A DNA stretch of 8,789 bases from JBJKRF01 sp046704785 (GTDB lineage: Bacteria > Chloroflexota > Anaerolineae > Anaerolineales > Villigracilaceae), in the NCBI GenBank assembly GCA_046704785.1, contig JBJKRF010000019.1, positions 1 through 8,789 of the forward strand. The letters are read 5' to 3'. The notes under the pieces are model-generated. The model was not told the DNA's origin, did no database searches, and saw only the letters and a program-made list of their open reading frames with translations. This document shows positions 1 through 7,782 of this stretch, one piece after another (position 1 is the stretch's first letter; each line of letters begins with the position of its first letter). The position numbers and the translations under genes were made by a program.

Positions 1-782
1 CGGAAGGCGAACTGCTGGCCGAGGAACTGGGCCACGTATAACCCGTAGACGGTGTACACGCCCGGAATCAAGACCGCCAGCGCCATGACCATCCAGGTCT
101 TCCGGTCCTTGAGTGACGGCCACAAGCCGCGTTCGAGCACAATCGCTATCGCCGTGAACGCCAACGGGAAGACCGAGACGTTTTTGATGAAGACTGCCAA
201 GCCGGTCAATAAACCAGCCAGGATGGCCCACTTCCACGTCGCAGATACGCGCCAGCGGTAGAGCCCCCACAGCGCGATCCCCGTCGAAGCAACCATCAAT
301 GGGTCGGGTTGGAAGACGCGGCTCTGGATGATGCCATACGGCAAAAACAGGTAGAAAAGCGTCGAGATGAATCCGGCTTCGACGGAGAACATTTCGCTTG
401 CCAGCAGGAACAGGAACAGCCCGCCAAGCACCCAAAAGAGCGATGAGTAAATGCGCGCAATCCACAAATGTTCGCCCACCACACGATACGTCAACGCCAC
501 CAGAGTTTCCAGGATGGGCGGCTCGATGACCGGCTGTTCCTGCCACTGTTGGATGGCCAGATCACGCTGCCACTGCGGCACGTTTGCCGAGGCAGGCAAC
601 ATGGCGTAATACATGCCGCGCGCCTTGAGCGCCGAAAACAACTGGCGCGTGGGCGTGATGTCCAACGGCAGGTCGGTCAAGTCGTAGAAACGGATGCCGA
701 TGGCCGCCAGAAAAAAGACGGCCAGGGTCACGATCAAGACGGTACGGTTGCCAAAAAGCCAATAAGGTTTCTTTGTTTCCAT
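1..782 (-). CDS. GT39-type (ArnT/PMT-like) membrane glycosyltransferase, C-terminus cut by window edge
   Basis: This open frame begins with ATG at 782 and runs off the left edge, giving 260 residues of the N-terminal part. I translated it directly. It starts METKKPYW and is followed by a hydrophobic segment (about residues 14-30). An extracytoplasmic loop comes next with an acidic residue (Asp41) just before PTRQ, then an IEPP motif, RIYSS, and several further membrane segments including the LGGLFLFLLA stretch. It is clearly a paralogue of the gene at 1731-3209: RQLFSA-KARGM and SRVFQPDPLMVA occur in both at equivalent places. GT39-family enzymes transfer a sugar from a polyprenyl-phosphate carrier to an acceptor on the outer face of the cytoplasmic membrane; the acidic loop residue is the usual catalytic candidate. 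It starts 4 nt after the GT2 stop codon and has no strong Shine-Dalgarno of its own, so coupled translation is likely. Sugar and acceptor are unknown. Confidence 0.88.
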   Translation of the reverse strand, partial: METKKPYWLFGNRTVLIVTLAVFFLAAIGIRFYDLTDLPLDITPTRQLFSALKARGMYYAMLPASANVPQWQRDLAIQQWQEQPVIEPPILETLVALTYRVVGEHLWIARIYSSLFWVLGGLFLFLLASEMFSVEAGFISTLFYLFLPYGIIQSRVFQPDPLMVASTGIALWGLYRWRVSATWKWAILAGLLTGLAVFIKNVSVFPLAFTAIAIVLERGLWPSLKDRKTWMVMALAVLIPGVYTVYGLYVAQFLGQQFAF

Positions 783-786
783 AGAA

Positions 787-1734
787 TCAGTCCATTTTAA
801 CGGGGCGCAACCGGCTTCGTAAACGCAGGTAAACACCGCGCAGGCGTCCCAGGCCGACGAGGCTCAAAAGCGCAAAAACCACGCGGTGCGCCTCCTTCAA
901 CACCACCGGTGGTTCCTGCACGAAGGCTTTGCCGTAAGCAGCCAGGGCTGCAGCAGGCTGGCCGCCGTCCAACAGGTAGAAAGCGTCCAGGCGCCGGGCA
1001 CCGGCCCAAACATGCCGCCGCTGGCGAGTGAACGTCTCGGCGAAGGCCAGATCGGACTGCATCCAGGCTACCAGGCGGTAGGCTTCCTGGCCGAAATCGG
1101 TGGCGCGCGCCAGGTTCTTGGCCGCAGCATGATAGCGCGCCGCAGCCAACGTTTCAGGCAGGTAGATCATCGGCGCAAGGCGCGCCATACGCAGCCACAG
1201 GTGGTGGTCAAGCAATAAGTGATAAGAAATGTCCAACAAGCCGGCCTGTTCCAAAACAGCGCGCCGCAGAAAGACCGCCGGTTGGCCGAGGATGCGAAAG
1301 GCCATCAGGTCGGGCAGCGACCACTGCGCAAAAGTCTGGCGGTTGAACACACGCCCGTCTCCATCCACAGAGAGCAGATCGCCGTAGACCAATCCGGCTT
1401 CGGGATGACGTTGGAAGGTCGTCACCGCCTTTTGGAGAGCACCCGGCAAATAGTAATCATCCGAGTTGAGCCAGGCTACGATCTCGCCTCCCGCCTGCCG
1501 AAAGCCCTTATTGATGGCATCTGCCTGGCCCCGATCTTTTTCCGAGACCCACCCCGTCAGTTGGTCGTCATGGCGTCGAATGAGTTCCACCGACCCGTCG
1601 CCGGAGCCGCCGTCAACGACGAAGTACTCCAGCCGCGGGTAGCCCTGTTCCAGCACGGAGCGCAGAGTCTGCTCAAGGTAACGGCACTGGTTGAAGGAGG
1701 GAGTCACCACGCTGACCAACGGGACATCGCTCAT
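787..1734 (-). CDS. family 2 glycosyltransferase (GT-A fold)
   Basis: The protein has 315 residues. The N-terminal GT2 domain shows VSVVTPSFN (residues 7-15), the nucleotide-binding DGGS (41-44), a DRGQADAINKG stretch (67-77) and the metal-binding SDD of the DxD type (91-93). A region with LLLDHHLWLRMA follows, typical of this WcaA-like subgroup. The last 90 or so residues are helical and basic, with an alanine-rich TPR-like segment and no clear membrane span. It should act at the inner face of the membrane, moving a sugar from a nucleotide-sugar donor to a growing glycan; donor and acceptor cannot be told. The frame stays open far upstream (to about 2691), but that part lies inside the GT39 gene. 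The ATG at 1734 makes an ATGA overlap with the GT39 stop and has AAGG five bases upstream, so this start is chosen. It lies between two GT39 paralogues. Confidence 0.93.
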   Translation of the reverse strand: MSDVPLVSVVTPSFNQCRYLEQTLRSVLEQGYPRLEYFVVDGGSGDGSVELIRRHDDQLTGWVSEKDRGQADAINKGFRQAGGEIVAWLNSDDYYLPGALQKAVTTFQRHPEAGLVYGDLLSVDGDGRVFNRQTFAQWSLPDLMAFRILGQPAVFLRRAVLEQAGLLDISYHLLLDHHLWLRMARLAPMIYLPETLAAARYHAAAKNLARATDFGQEAYRLVAWMQSDLAFAETFTRQRRHVWAGARRLDAFYLLDGGQPAAALAAYGKAFVQEPPVVLKEAHRVVFALLSLVGLGRLRGVYLRLRSRLRPVKMD

Positions 1735-3209
1735 TTGGCCTTCTTCAATGGGTGCAGCAAATCGTAGATGATGTAGCCGTTCCCCTGCGCAAAAACCGGA
1801 TAGTTCTGGCTCAAGCGTTTTTGCAAATCCGGCTGGCGGTTGTATTCGTCGAAATCGGTGATGAGAAAGTAGGATTTGTTTCGCGTCAGGCTGCTGAACA
1901 CGTGACTGAAATTCCCAATATCGCCGGAGAGCGGCCAGAGCGCGGCGTTCTGCCAGCCGTAATATTCGAGCGGATAGCCATAATCGGTAGTCAGAGCAAT
2001 GATACTGGCCTGGTGTTCCAGCACCCCGCCAACCTGCGCCCAGAAGGCGGCCTGCCCGCGATAATCGACGCTGTGCAGGTCGAGCGTGACCTTGAGCGGC
2101 AGGCTGCCCAATGAGAAGAACAAGGCGGCCACCGCCAACACGCGCCCCAGGCGCGAAGTATCGAGCATTGCCTGCACCCGTGGAAACACAACGTCGGCCA
2201 GCGGCGCCAGCGATAAGGCAACAATGGGAATGAGCGGCATGCTGTAATAATCGTGAGTGGAAATGTGGTGCGCAAAGGCGAAGCCGAAGAGCAGATAGGC
2301 CAGCCATAACACGCTTAAAAAGCGGCGCGCCCCCCGCTCGCTGAGCAGCAACCAGCCGAACAGCGCCAGCGAAAGCACAACCACGCCAATGACCAGGTCC
2401 ACTTTGGCAAACCAACGGATGTAAAAGAAAGGCTGCACCCACAGTTCCGGGTAAAAACGGTTGTTGAACTGCTGACCGAGGAAATGGCCGATATAGAGAC
2501 CGTAGTAGGTATAAGCCGCGCCGGGCAATGCACCCAGCAGCATCAGCGCCCACGTCTGCGGAGAACGCAAAGCGCGCCGGAACCCCGTCCAGGCCCAGAG
2601 CGCACCCAGCGCGCCACCGGCGATGAAGAAGACCGCCAGCGACTTGACAAAGATGGCCGCCCCGCCCAGCAGCGCCGCCGCGAGCATCCAACGCCAGGCC
2701 AGTGTGCGGCTCCAGCGCTCAACGGCCCACAGAAAAGCCACGATCAGCGCCACCATCAAAGGGTCCGGCTGAAAGACCCGGCTGGACTCCACGGCATAGG
2801 GTAACAAGACAAAAGCGACCAGCGCCGTGACGGCCCCGGCAGTCGAGAAAAGGCGCCGCGCCAGCAGGAACAGGAAAATGCCGCCGAGCAACCAGAAAAT
2901 GGACGAGTAGATGCGCATCACCCAGGGCGCTTCGCCGGTAAACTGGTACGTCCAGACGGCGAGATGTTCCATCAGGGGCGGCTCGATGGTGGCCTCGCCT
3001 TCGTATTGGCGCACGGCCAGGTCCTGTTGCCAGGCAGGCGCGTTGCTGCGACCTTCGTAGAACATGCCACGCGCTTTGATTGCGCTGAAGAGCTGTCGGG
3101 TGGGATGGAACTCCAAAAGAGGCTGGGTTACGTCATAAAGACGTACCGCCAGCCCCAGGGCAAGGATCAGGAGCACGAGCAGGGAGAGAAATTTTTTATT
3201 CACCGGCAA
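1731..3209 (-). CDS. GT39-type (ArnT/PMT-like) membrane glycosyltransferase
   Basis: From a TTG start this encodes 492 residues. A GTG two codons later (3203) is an equally possible start; neither has a clear Shine-Dalgarno and there is no ATG near the conserved N-terminus. The first membrane segment spans about residues 8-22. The following outer loop carries Glu33 next to PTRQ, at the place where GT39 enzymes keep their catalytic acid. IEPP, RIYSSIFW, SRVFQPDPLMVA and GHFLGQQF follow, with roughly ten or more hydrophobic segments. The C-terminal 110 or so residues look soluble and probably lie outside the membrane. Length and pattern fit the dolichyl/undecaprenyl-phosphate-sugar transferase family, which glycosylates lipid A, polysaccharide or protein on the outer face. 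It begins 29 nt after the DUF115 gene, the widest gap in the block, and its stop overlaps the GT2 start by ATGA. Specific substrate unknown. Confidence 0.92.
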   Translation of the reverse strand: MPVNKKFLSLLVLLILALGLAVRLYDVTQPLLEFHPTRQLFSAIKARGMFYEGRSNAPAWQQDLAVRQYEGEATIEPPLMEHLAVWTYQFTGEAPWVMRIYSSIFWLLGGIFLFLLARRLFSTAGAVTALVAFVLLPYAVESSRVFQPDPLMVALIVAFLWAVERWSRTLAWRWMLAAALLGGAAIFVKSLAVFFIAGGALGALWAWTGFRRALRSPQTWALMLLGALPGAAYTYYGLYIGHFLGQQFNNRFYPELWVQPFFYIRWFAKVDLVIGVVVLSLALFGWLLLSERGARRFLSVLWLAYLLFGFAFAHHISTHDYYSMPLIPIVALSLAPLADVVFPRVQAMLDTSRLGRVLAVAALFFSLGSLPLKVTLDLHSVDYRGQAAFWAQVGGVLEHQASIIALTTDYGYPLEYYGWQNAALWPLSGDIGNFSHVFSSLTRNKSYFLITDFDEYNRQPDLQKRLSQNYPVFAQGNGYIIYDLLHPLKKAK

Positions 3210-3238
3210 AACAACCGCGGGGCGTCTGAGCGTCGCGG

Positions 3239-4057
3239 TCAGAAAAGCGAATCGTAGTCCACTTTGGGGAATATCGTCAACTTGCCGCCGACTGTCGCAT
3301 CCAGGATCTGGCGTCCGGCGCTTTCATAGGCCGCGCGCGCCATCCGATAGGCTATCTCGGAAGTCTCCAGGTCGGGCAATTGCCAGCGGAAGCCTTTGCC
3401 GAAATAGCCTCCCGAAAAATGGTTAGGGTCATCGCCCTCGGAGACGACAGTGGTGTTGGGCTTGCCGCGCGTGGTGTAATTATGGTCGACGCCGATCAGA
3501 ATGACCTGCTCGAAGCCGAGATGGAAGGCCAGTTGCAGGGTCACGTAGGTAACGGTTGCGCCCTCCCAAACGCGCCCGCGCACGTCGCGCGAGAATTTGG
3601 GCGCATCGTAAGTGGTATACAGAAAAGTTGGCAGGCGCTCGTCGAACGGCAGGTTGGCTGCGAAGAAACGCCGGGCGCGCCAGCACAAAAATTTGGGAAT
3701 TTCGAGCGCGGCCAGATCGTCAGCAGTCTGCTCGATGACCAGATCGTTGACCACGCACAGGTAGGTGGTGGTAAAGCCCAATTCGGGGAACATCAGGTAA
3801 ATGCGATTCATGCCAAAGGTGAACTCGCCGCGGAGCTTGCTCAGGTCGGTCTGCTTCAAGCTGGGGCCATTGCCGATAATGAACGCACGCCGGCCTTTGT
3901 GCAGGTCTTTGAGCGCGGCCAAGCGGCGCAGGCTCTCGCGCCGCCAGGGATGCAGGTAAGCATCGGGCAACTGCGGCAGGTCGCGCAGGCCGATGTAGGT
4001 ATTGCGCAGCACATTCCAGGCCGGTTGGGGCAAATTGTTTTTGAGGGCTTCCTTCAT
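3239..4057 (-). CDS. DUF115 / MptE-like protein, candidate glycan-modifying transferase
   Basis: The protein has 272 residues, with a leader-like N-terminal stretch of about 50 residues. The family signature follows: RAFIIGNGPSL (57-67), FGMNRIYL (81-88), then the IGVDHNY motif (188-194) and DPNHFSGGYFGKG (210-222), ending in DYDSLF. GNGPSL plus GVDHNY marks the DUF115 group, which databases often name 6-hydroxymethylpterin diphosphokinase MptE-like. Bacterial members, however, usually sit in surface-sugar clusters, and the flagellar Maf proteins that add pseudaminic or legionaminic acids share this domain. Because a cytidylyltransferase for an acidic sugar lies in the same block, a role in transferring or modifying a CMP-activated sugar is a reasonable inference; a pterin role is unlikely here. 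Its ATG overlaps the SDR stop as ATGA, indicating coupled translation. No membrane span is seen. Confidence 0.85.
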   Translation of the reverse strand: MKEALKNNLPQPAWNVLRNTYIGLRDLPQLPDAYLHPWRRESLRRLAALKDLHKGRRAFIIGNGPSLKQTDLSKLRGEFTFGMNRIYLMFPELGFTTTYLCVVNDLVIEQTADDLAALEIPKFLCWRARRFFAANLPFDERLPTFLYTTYDAPKFSRDVRGRVWEGATVTYVTLQLAFHLGFEQVILIGVDHNYTTRGKPNTTVVSEGDDPNHFSGGYFGKGFRWQLPDLETSEIAYRMARAAYESAGRQILDATVGGKLTIFPKVDYDSLF

Positions 4058-4812
4058 TCGGTGCTCAATCTGGCCGTCGCGCCGCCATCGACGATCAACG
4101 ACTGCCCGGTCATGAACGAAGAAGCTTCGTCGTCGGCCAGGAAATAGATGGCCTGGGCAATCTCGGCCGGCTTGCCCACCCGCCCGTTGACGGTCTTACG
4201 CGCCAGGTTATCGAGACGTTCCTGGAGGCTGCCATCGCCGACGTGCCCGCGGTTGAGTCCGGCGCGCAGCATGGGCGTGTCCACCGCGCCCGGCAGGACC
4301 GCGTTCACCCGGATGTTATCCCCGGCAAATTCGATAGCCAGCGCCCTGGTAAGCGCCAGCAGCCCCCCCTTGCTGGCCGCGTAGGCCGCAATGTTGGTGG
4401 AAGTCTGCACGGCGTGCACCGATGAGACGTTGACGATGGCCCCGCCGTGTACCTTGAGCAACGGATGCGCCAGTTTGACGAACAGAAAAACGGAGCGCAG
4501 GTTGGAAGCCATCACGGCGTCCCATTCCTCGACGGTTGTTTCCACCAGCGGTTTGGCTACCTGCACGGCAGCGTTGTTGACCAGCGCCGTCAGTGCCGGT
4601 GTGAAGGCGCGCGCCTGCGAGAAAATCTGCTCGGCAACTTCGGGATGCGAAATGTCGGCCTGGATGAAACGTCCCGCTTCGGGGAAGCCGTCGCCGAAGG
4701 GCGAACGATCCACGCCGATGACCCGCCAGCCGCGTTCGGCGAACAAATGCACCGCCGCGCGACCGATTCCGCCGCCCGCGCCGGTAATCATTACGGTTTT
4801 TGCGTCTGTCAT
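4054..4812 (-). CDS. short-chain dehydrogenase/reductase (classical SDR)
   Basis: The 252-residue length is typical of a classical SDR. The cofactor motif TGAGGGIG is at 10-17, an Asp after beta-2 (Asp35) suggests NAD(H) over NADP(H), and NNAA is at 79-82. The catalytic tetrad is complete: Asn104, Ser131, Tyr144 and Lys148 (YAASK). PGAV and the C-terminal SFMTGQSLIVDGG also fit. The overall pattern resembles FabG and sugar-dehydrogenase-type SDRs, but the substrate loop does not identify a substrate. In this operon it probably oxidises or reduces a hydroxyl or keto group of a sugar acid or its precursor. An AGGA Shine-Dalgarno (plus-strand TCCT at 4819-4822) lies six bases before the ATG. Both ends overlap their neighbours by ATGA: with the hydroxyacid dehydrogenase stop upstream and the DUF115 start downstream. 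This suggests fixed ratios of these three proteins. Confidence 0.95.
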   Translation of the reverse strand: MTDAKTVMITGAGGGIGRAAVHLFAERGWRVIGVDRSPFGDGFPEAGRFIQADISHPEVAEQIFSQARAFTPALTALVNNAAVQVAKPLVETTVEEWDAVMASNLRSVFLFVKLAHPLLKVHGGAIVNVSSVHAVQTSTNIAAYAASKGGLLALTRALAIEFAGDNIRVNAVLPGAVDTPMLRAGLNRGHVGDGSLQERLDNLARKTVNGRVGKPAEIAQAIYFLADDEASSFMTGQSLIVDGGATARLSTE

Positions 4813-5774
4813 TTGGAGTCCTGTTCGATACCGCGGAAGGCCATACCGAGGCCTTCCACCAAATTCTTGATCGTATTCCAGTGTACCCGTTCCCAGGCCA
4901 CCGGGCTAGAATTGGCGTTGTGAGGAGCAAGCATCACGTTACCCATTTTCATCAGCGGACTGTCATGAGGCAGCGGCTCGACTTCGAACACGTCCAATGC
5001 CGCGCCGCCCAACTTGCCGGCCTGCAACGCCGCCACCAGATCGTCTTCCTTGACGATGGGCCCGCGCGCCGTATTGATCAGCACGGCGGTCGGCTTGCAG
5101 GCCGCCAGTGTATGTGCATTGACCAGGTGACGGCTGGCAGGGTTCAGGTCGCAGTTGACGGAGATGTAGTCGGCGCGACGCAGCAGGTCGTCGAGCGAGG
5201 TCAGTTCGATGCCGGTTTCGGCAACGAAGACAGGATCGACCTCGATGATGTCGGTGCCGAGCACTGGCATGCCGAAGGCGCGGGCCCGGCGCGTGACAGC
5301 CTTGCCAATGTTACCGACGCCGATCACGCCCAGGGTCTGTTCGTTCAGGGCCTTGCCAGGGAGTTTCTCCCATTTGCCAGACTTCATGGCCGTGTCCATC
5401 CAGGGCTGGCGACGCGAAAAAGCCAGGATATATCCCAAAATGGTATCGGCAACGGGCAGGGTGAAGGCGTTCGGCGTCCGGCCCAGGGTGATTTCCAGGC
5501 GGGCGCAGGTCTCGGCGTGGATGGAGTCTACGCCGGTACCCCATTTGGAGATGACCTTCAGGCGCGGGGCGCAGGCTTCCAGTACGCGCGGTGTATAGCG
5601 ATCGTCGCCACAGATCGCGCCGTCGAACTGGCCGGCATAGCGCAGCAGGTCGGCTTCTTCCATGCGTTCGTGAACGTCTGGAACGATCAGGTCGAGGCCG
5701 TAGCGTGCGAAGACGGGGCGGAAACGTTCCACAAAGGGTAACATGTACGGGGCGGAAAGTAGAACAGTTGGCAC
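4809..5774 (-). CDS. NAD-dependent D-2-hydroxyacid dehydrogenase (phosphoglycerate dehydrogenase-like)
   Basis: The protein has 321 residues and starts with GTG at 5774. The next in-frame ATG (codon 11) would cut off the first beta strand, so GTG is preferred. It shows WGTGVDSI (78-85), the Rossmann motif GVGNIG (152-157) followed by Asp175 for NAD, and the full catalytic set: Arg237 in NTARGPIV, Glu266 in FEVEP, and His284 in APHNANSS. It is shorter than full-length SerA because it lacks the C-terminal ACT domain, so it is unlikely to be the feedback-regulated serine enzyme. The family interconverts 2-keto acids and D-2-hydroxy acids. Next to a cytidylyltransferase and an SDR, a role in making or reducing a keto acid used for a surface glycan is likely but inferred. 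It begins 3 nt after the upstream stop codon and its own stop overlaps the SDR start. Confidence 0.94.
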   Translation of the reverse strand: MPTVLLSAPYMLPFVERFRPVFARYGLDLIVPDVHERMEEADLLRYAGQFDGAICGDDRYTPRVLEACAPRLKVISKWGTGVDSIHAETCARLEITLGRTPNAFTLPVADTILGYILAFSRRQPWMDTAMKSGKWEKLPGKALNEQTLGVIGVGNIGKAVTRRARAFGMPVLGTDIIEVDPVFVAETGIELTSLDDLLRRADYISVNCDLNPASRHLVNAHTLAACKPTAVLINTARGPIVKEDDLVAALQAGKLGGAALDVFEVEPLPHDSPLMKMGNVMLAPHNANSSPVAWERVHWNTIKNLVEGLGMAFRGIEQDSK

Positions 5775-5777
5775 GGG

Positions 5778-7778
5778 TCACTCACAGAAAGAGAGTTGGA
5801 TATATTGTTGCATGTTTGCATCGGGGGCAGCGTCTGTCAGGAGCGTACAGGCCTGACTCTTCATGAAGGGATCGGCGCTGAGGATACTGACGTAATGATG
5901 GAGCTTGTCCTGCTGGCCCAGGCGCGTGTAAGCTTCCAGCAACGGCATCCACTCCACCGGGTCGGACGGGTAGAAACCGTCTTGAAGGGCTTGCTCTTCG
6001 ATCTGGACGACTTTTTGCCAGTCTCCCTGTTGGCGCGCAATATCGGCTTTTTCATAGTAGTAACACCAGCCGTGCGACGGCTCGGAGCCAAAGATCGAGG
6101 CCGGCGGCGTATGCGACCCGTCGAGAAGGACATCCGTCTGGCGCGAAGTGGGGGCACTCAACATAATCTCTTCGCGGTCGTTCGACGAAAGCTCTGGGTG
6201 CGTTCCGTTGAGCACACGCACGCAAGCGTTCTCGGCAGGTTGGGTCAACACGAGCACATTGCCGTAATCGACGTTTGTATCGTTCCCACGCCGTATCATG
6301 GAGCTTTGGCCTTTACCGGCCATAATCTGGGTCAGGTTATCCTGGTCGAGGACGACAGCAGGTACCATGACATTGACCTGGTCGCCGATCTGTTTCTGTG
6401 GGTAATAGATGCGGTCGGCGGGGCCCCAGACGAAGTAATCTTCCTCGATGGCAATCGAAGGATAATCGACCGCCAGCGTTGTACCGGGCGCAATCGAGGG
6501 CGCCCGCCATGAAACCTGCCACCAGAAATTACGGGTGGCCTGCGTTTCCTGGACGGCGCTGACCGCGTTGGCGTAATGCACCATCGTGGCCGTAATCGCC
6601 ATCACAAGGAAGAGCCCTTTGCGCACGGAAGCAGACTTGAGCAGCGTAATCAGCGCCACCAGGATGATCACGCCGCCTGCCGAGGCCGGAAGCGTGTAAC
6701 GCGAGTAATCGACGAAATCGACGTGGCGATTGGCCAGGGTCACCGGCAGGATGCCGCCGAACACGGAAATCAGTCCCAGCAGGAGCGCTTCCTTCTGCCA
6801 GGCCAGTTCACGTCCGGGTTTGCATAGTTTCCAGAAGAGGAACAGCAGCCCCGCGACGAGCAGTCCCACCAGCAGCGCGAGCAGGAAATCCCGCAAGCGC
6901 AGAGGAAAAACGAGATTGTAGAGCGGCACGCCCCAGGATAGCACGATGACGTTCAGCACATCCTGAAGCAAGTACACCAACCACCATAGTCCGGTATTGA
7001 GCGGCGAGGCCGCAAGCTGTCCGAGTTGCGCGCCCAGGTCAGTCGCCCGGCGCTGTCCCTCGAACAGAAAAGTATGCCAGTAGAGAAAAAAGGCCGGGGC
7101 GAGGACGAATGGCAGCCAGTTCTTCAGGAGGGCTATCGGGCGCTCCCGCCAGCCTTTCTTTTCGCGGAAAACGAGTAGGGCAATCAGCGCGAAACGGAAA
7201 ACTTCCAGGCCGATGAAATATTCCATCAGGAACAGGCAACCCAGGCCGGTCAGCAACGCACCTAGAAAGGAAAACAGCCGGACAAGGCGCCGCTGCTCCA
7301 GGACGGTCTTGACAGTCAAGGCAATCGAGGTCATGCCAAGCATCAGACTGAACAAATGGGCCTGGAAATCGATGGCGTTGACCTGCGACAGGAAACCAGG
7401 ATAGATCAGGTAAAACAGCGAGATCAAGAAATTTGTAGCGCGCTGCGACGGCCAGACCATGCGCAGGGTCCAAAAGAGGGCTAACGCGCCCAACAGCCGA
7501 TAGAGATAGGCCGTCAACTGGTAGTACAGAATGTGTTCCCCGAACAGCGTATACAGGACGAATTGAAGCGGCGCGCGTGCCGGCCGGTCGATGGCGAAAA
7601 TGGTCGTGAAGAAGCTGGGCCCATGGACGTAGGCATCGTACATCGAATACCAGTCGTCTTTGTACAGGCCGAAGTGACCGGCCAACGGCAAATATACGAT
7701 GGCCCCGATGAGCAACAACGCGGTCACCGACAGTCCCATGTAAGCGCGGGAATTGGTTCGAAAATTCGGCAGTTTCAT
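5778..7778 (-). CDS. polytopic membrane protein, GT-C-like, with soluble TPR-like C-terminus
   Basis: From the ATG at 7778 this gives 666 residues. An upstream in-frame start at 7856 would overlap the cytidylyltransferase gene by over 70 bp and add a serine-rich, non-hydrophobic leader, so it is rejected. The first membrane segment (about 14-33) is followed by an outer loop with KDDWYSMYD (40-48), an acidic pair placed as in GT-C glycosyltransferases. About ten more hydrophobic segments extend to about residue 405. Residues 410-666 look soluble, with two-helix TPR-like units around 576-630, and probably lie outside the membrane. I do not recognise a named family with certainty. A lipid-carrier-dependent sugar transferase or a polymer-length or polymerase-type factor fits the context. 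It sits 4 nt after the cytidylyltransferase stop and 3 nt before the dehydrogenase start. Confidence 0.8.
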   Translation of the reverse strand: MKLPNFRTNSRAYMGLSVTALLLIGAIVYLPLAGHFGLYKDDWYSMYDAYVHGPSFFTTIFAIDRPARAPLQFVLYTLFGEHILYYQLTAYLYRLLGALALFWTLRMVWPSQRATNFLISLFYLIYPGFLSQVNAIDFQAHLFSLMLGMTSIALTVKTVLEQRRLVRLFSFLGALLTGLGCLFLMEYFIGLEVFRFALIALLVFREKKGWRERPIALLKNWLPFVLAPAFFLYWHTFLFEGQRRATDLGAQLGQLAASPLNTGLWWLVYLLQDVLNVIVLSWGVPLYNLVFPLRLRDFLLALLVGLLVAGLLFLFWKLCKPGRELAWQKEALLLGLISVFGGILPVTLANRHVDFVDYSRYTLPASAGGVIILVALITLLKSASVRKGLFLVMAITATMVHYANAVSAVQETQATRNFWWQVSWRAPSIAPGTTLAVDYPSIAIEEDYFVWGPADRIYYPQKQIGDQVNVMVPAVVLDQDNLTQIMAGKGQSSMIRRGNDTNVDYGNVLVLTQPAENACVRVLNGTHPELSSNDREEIMLSAPTSRQTDVLLDGSHTPPASIFGSEPSHGWCYYYEKADIARQQGDWQKVVQIEEQALQDGFYPSDPVEWMPLLEAYTRLGQQDKLHHYVSILSADPFMKSQACTLLTDAAPDANMQQYIQLSFCE

Positions 7779-7782
7779 GGAA

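Noticed and set aside
1735..2691. Upstream extension of the GT2 reading frame to a 634-residue protein
   Set aside because: The added part lies wholly inside the well-supported GT39 gene in another frame, is rich in Arg, Ala and Gly with no domain pattern, and the GT2 family begins at the ATG at 1734.
3380..4147. Plus-strand open frame of 255 residues
   Set aside because: It is antisense to the DUF115 gene, whose GNGPSL and GVDHNY motifs are unmistakable.
4800..5741. Plus-strand open frame of 313 residues
   Set aside because: It is antisense to the hydroxyacid dehydrogenase with its intact catalytic residues; the frame is open because of GC-rich codon use and shows no family motif.
5796..6512. 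Plus-strand open frame of 238 residues
   Set aside because: It lies antisense to the soluble tail of the membrane protein, with no recognisable domain.
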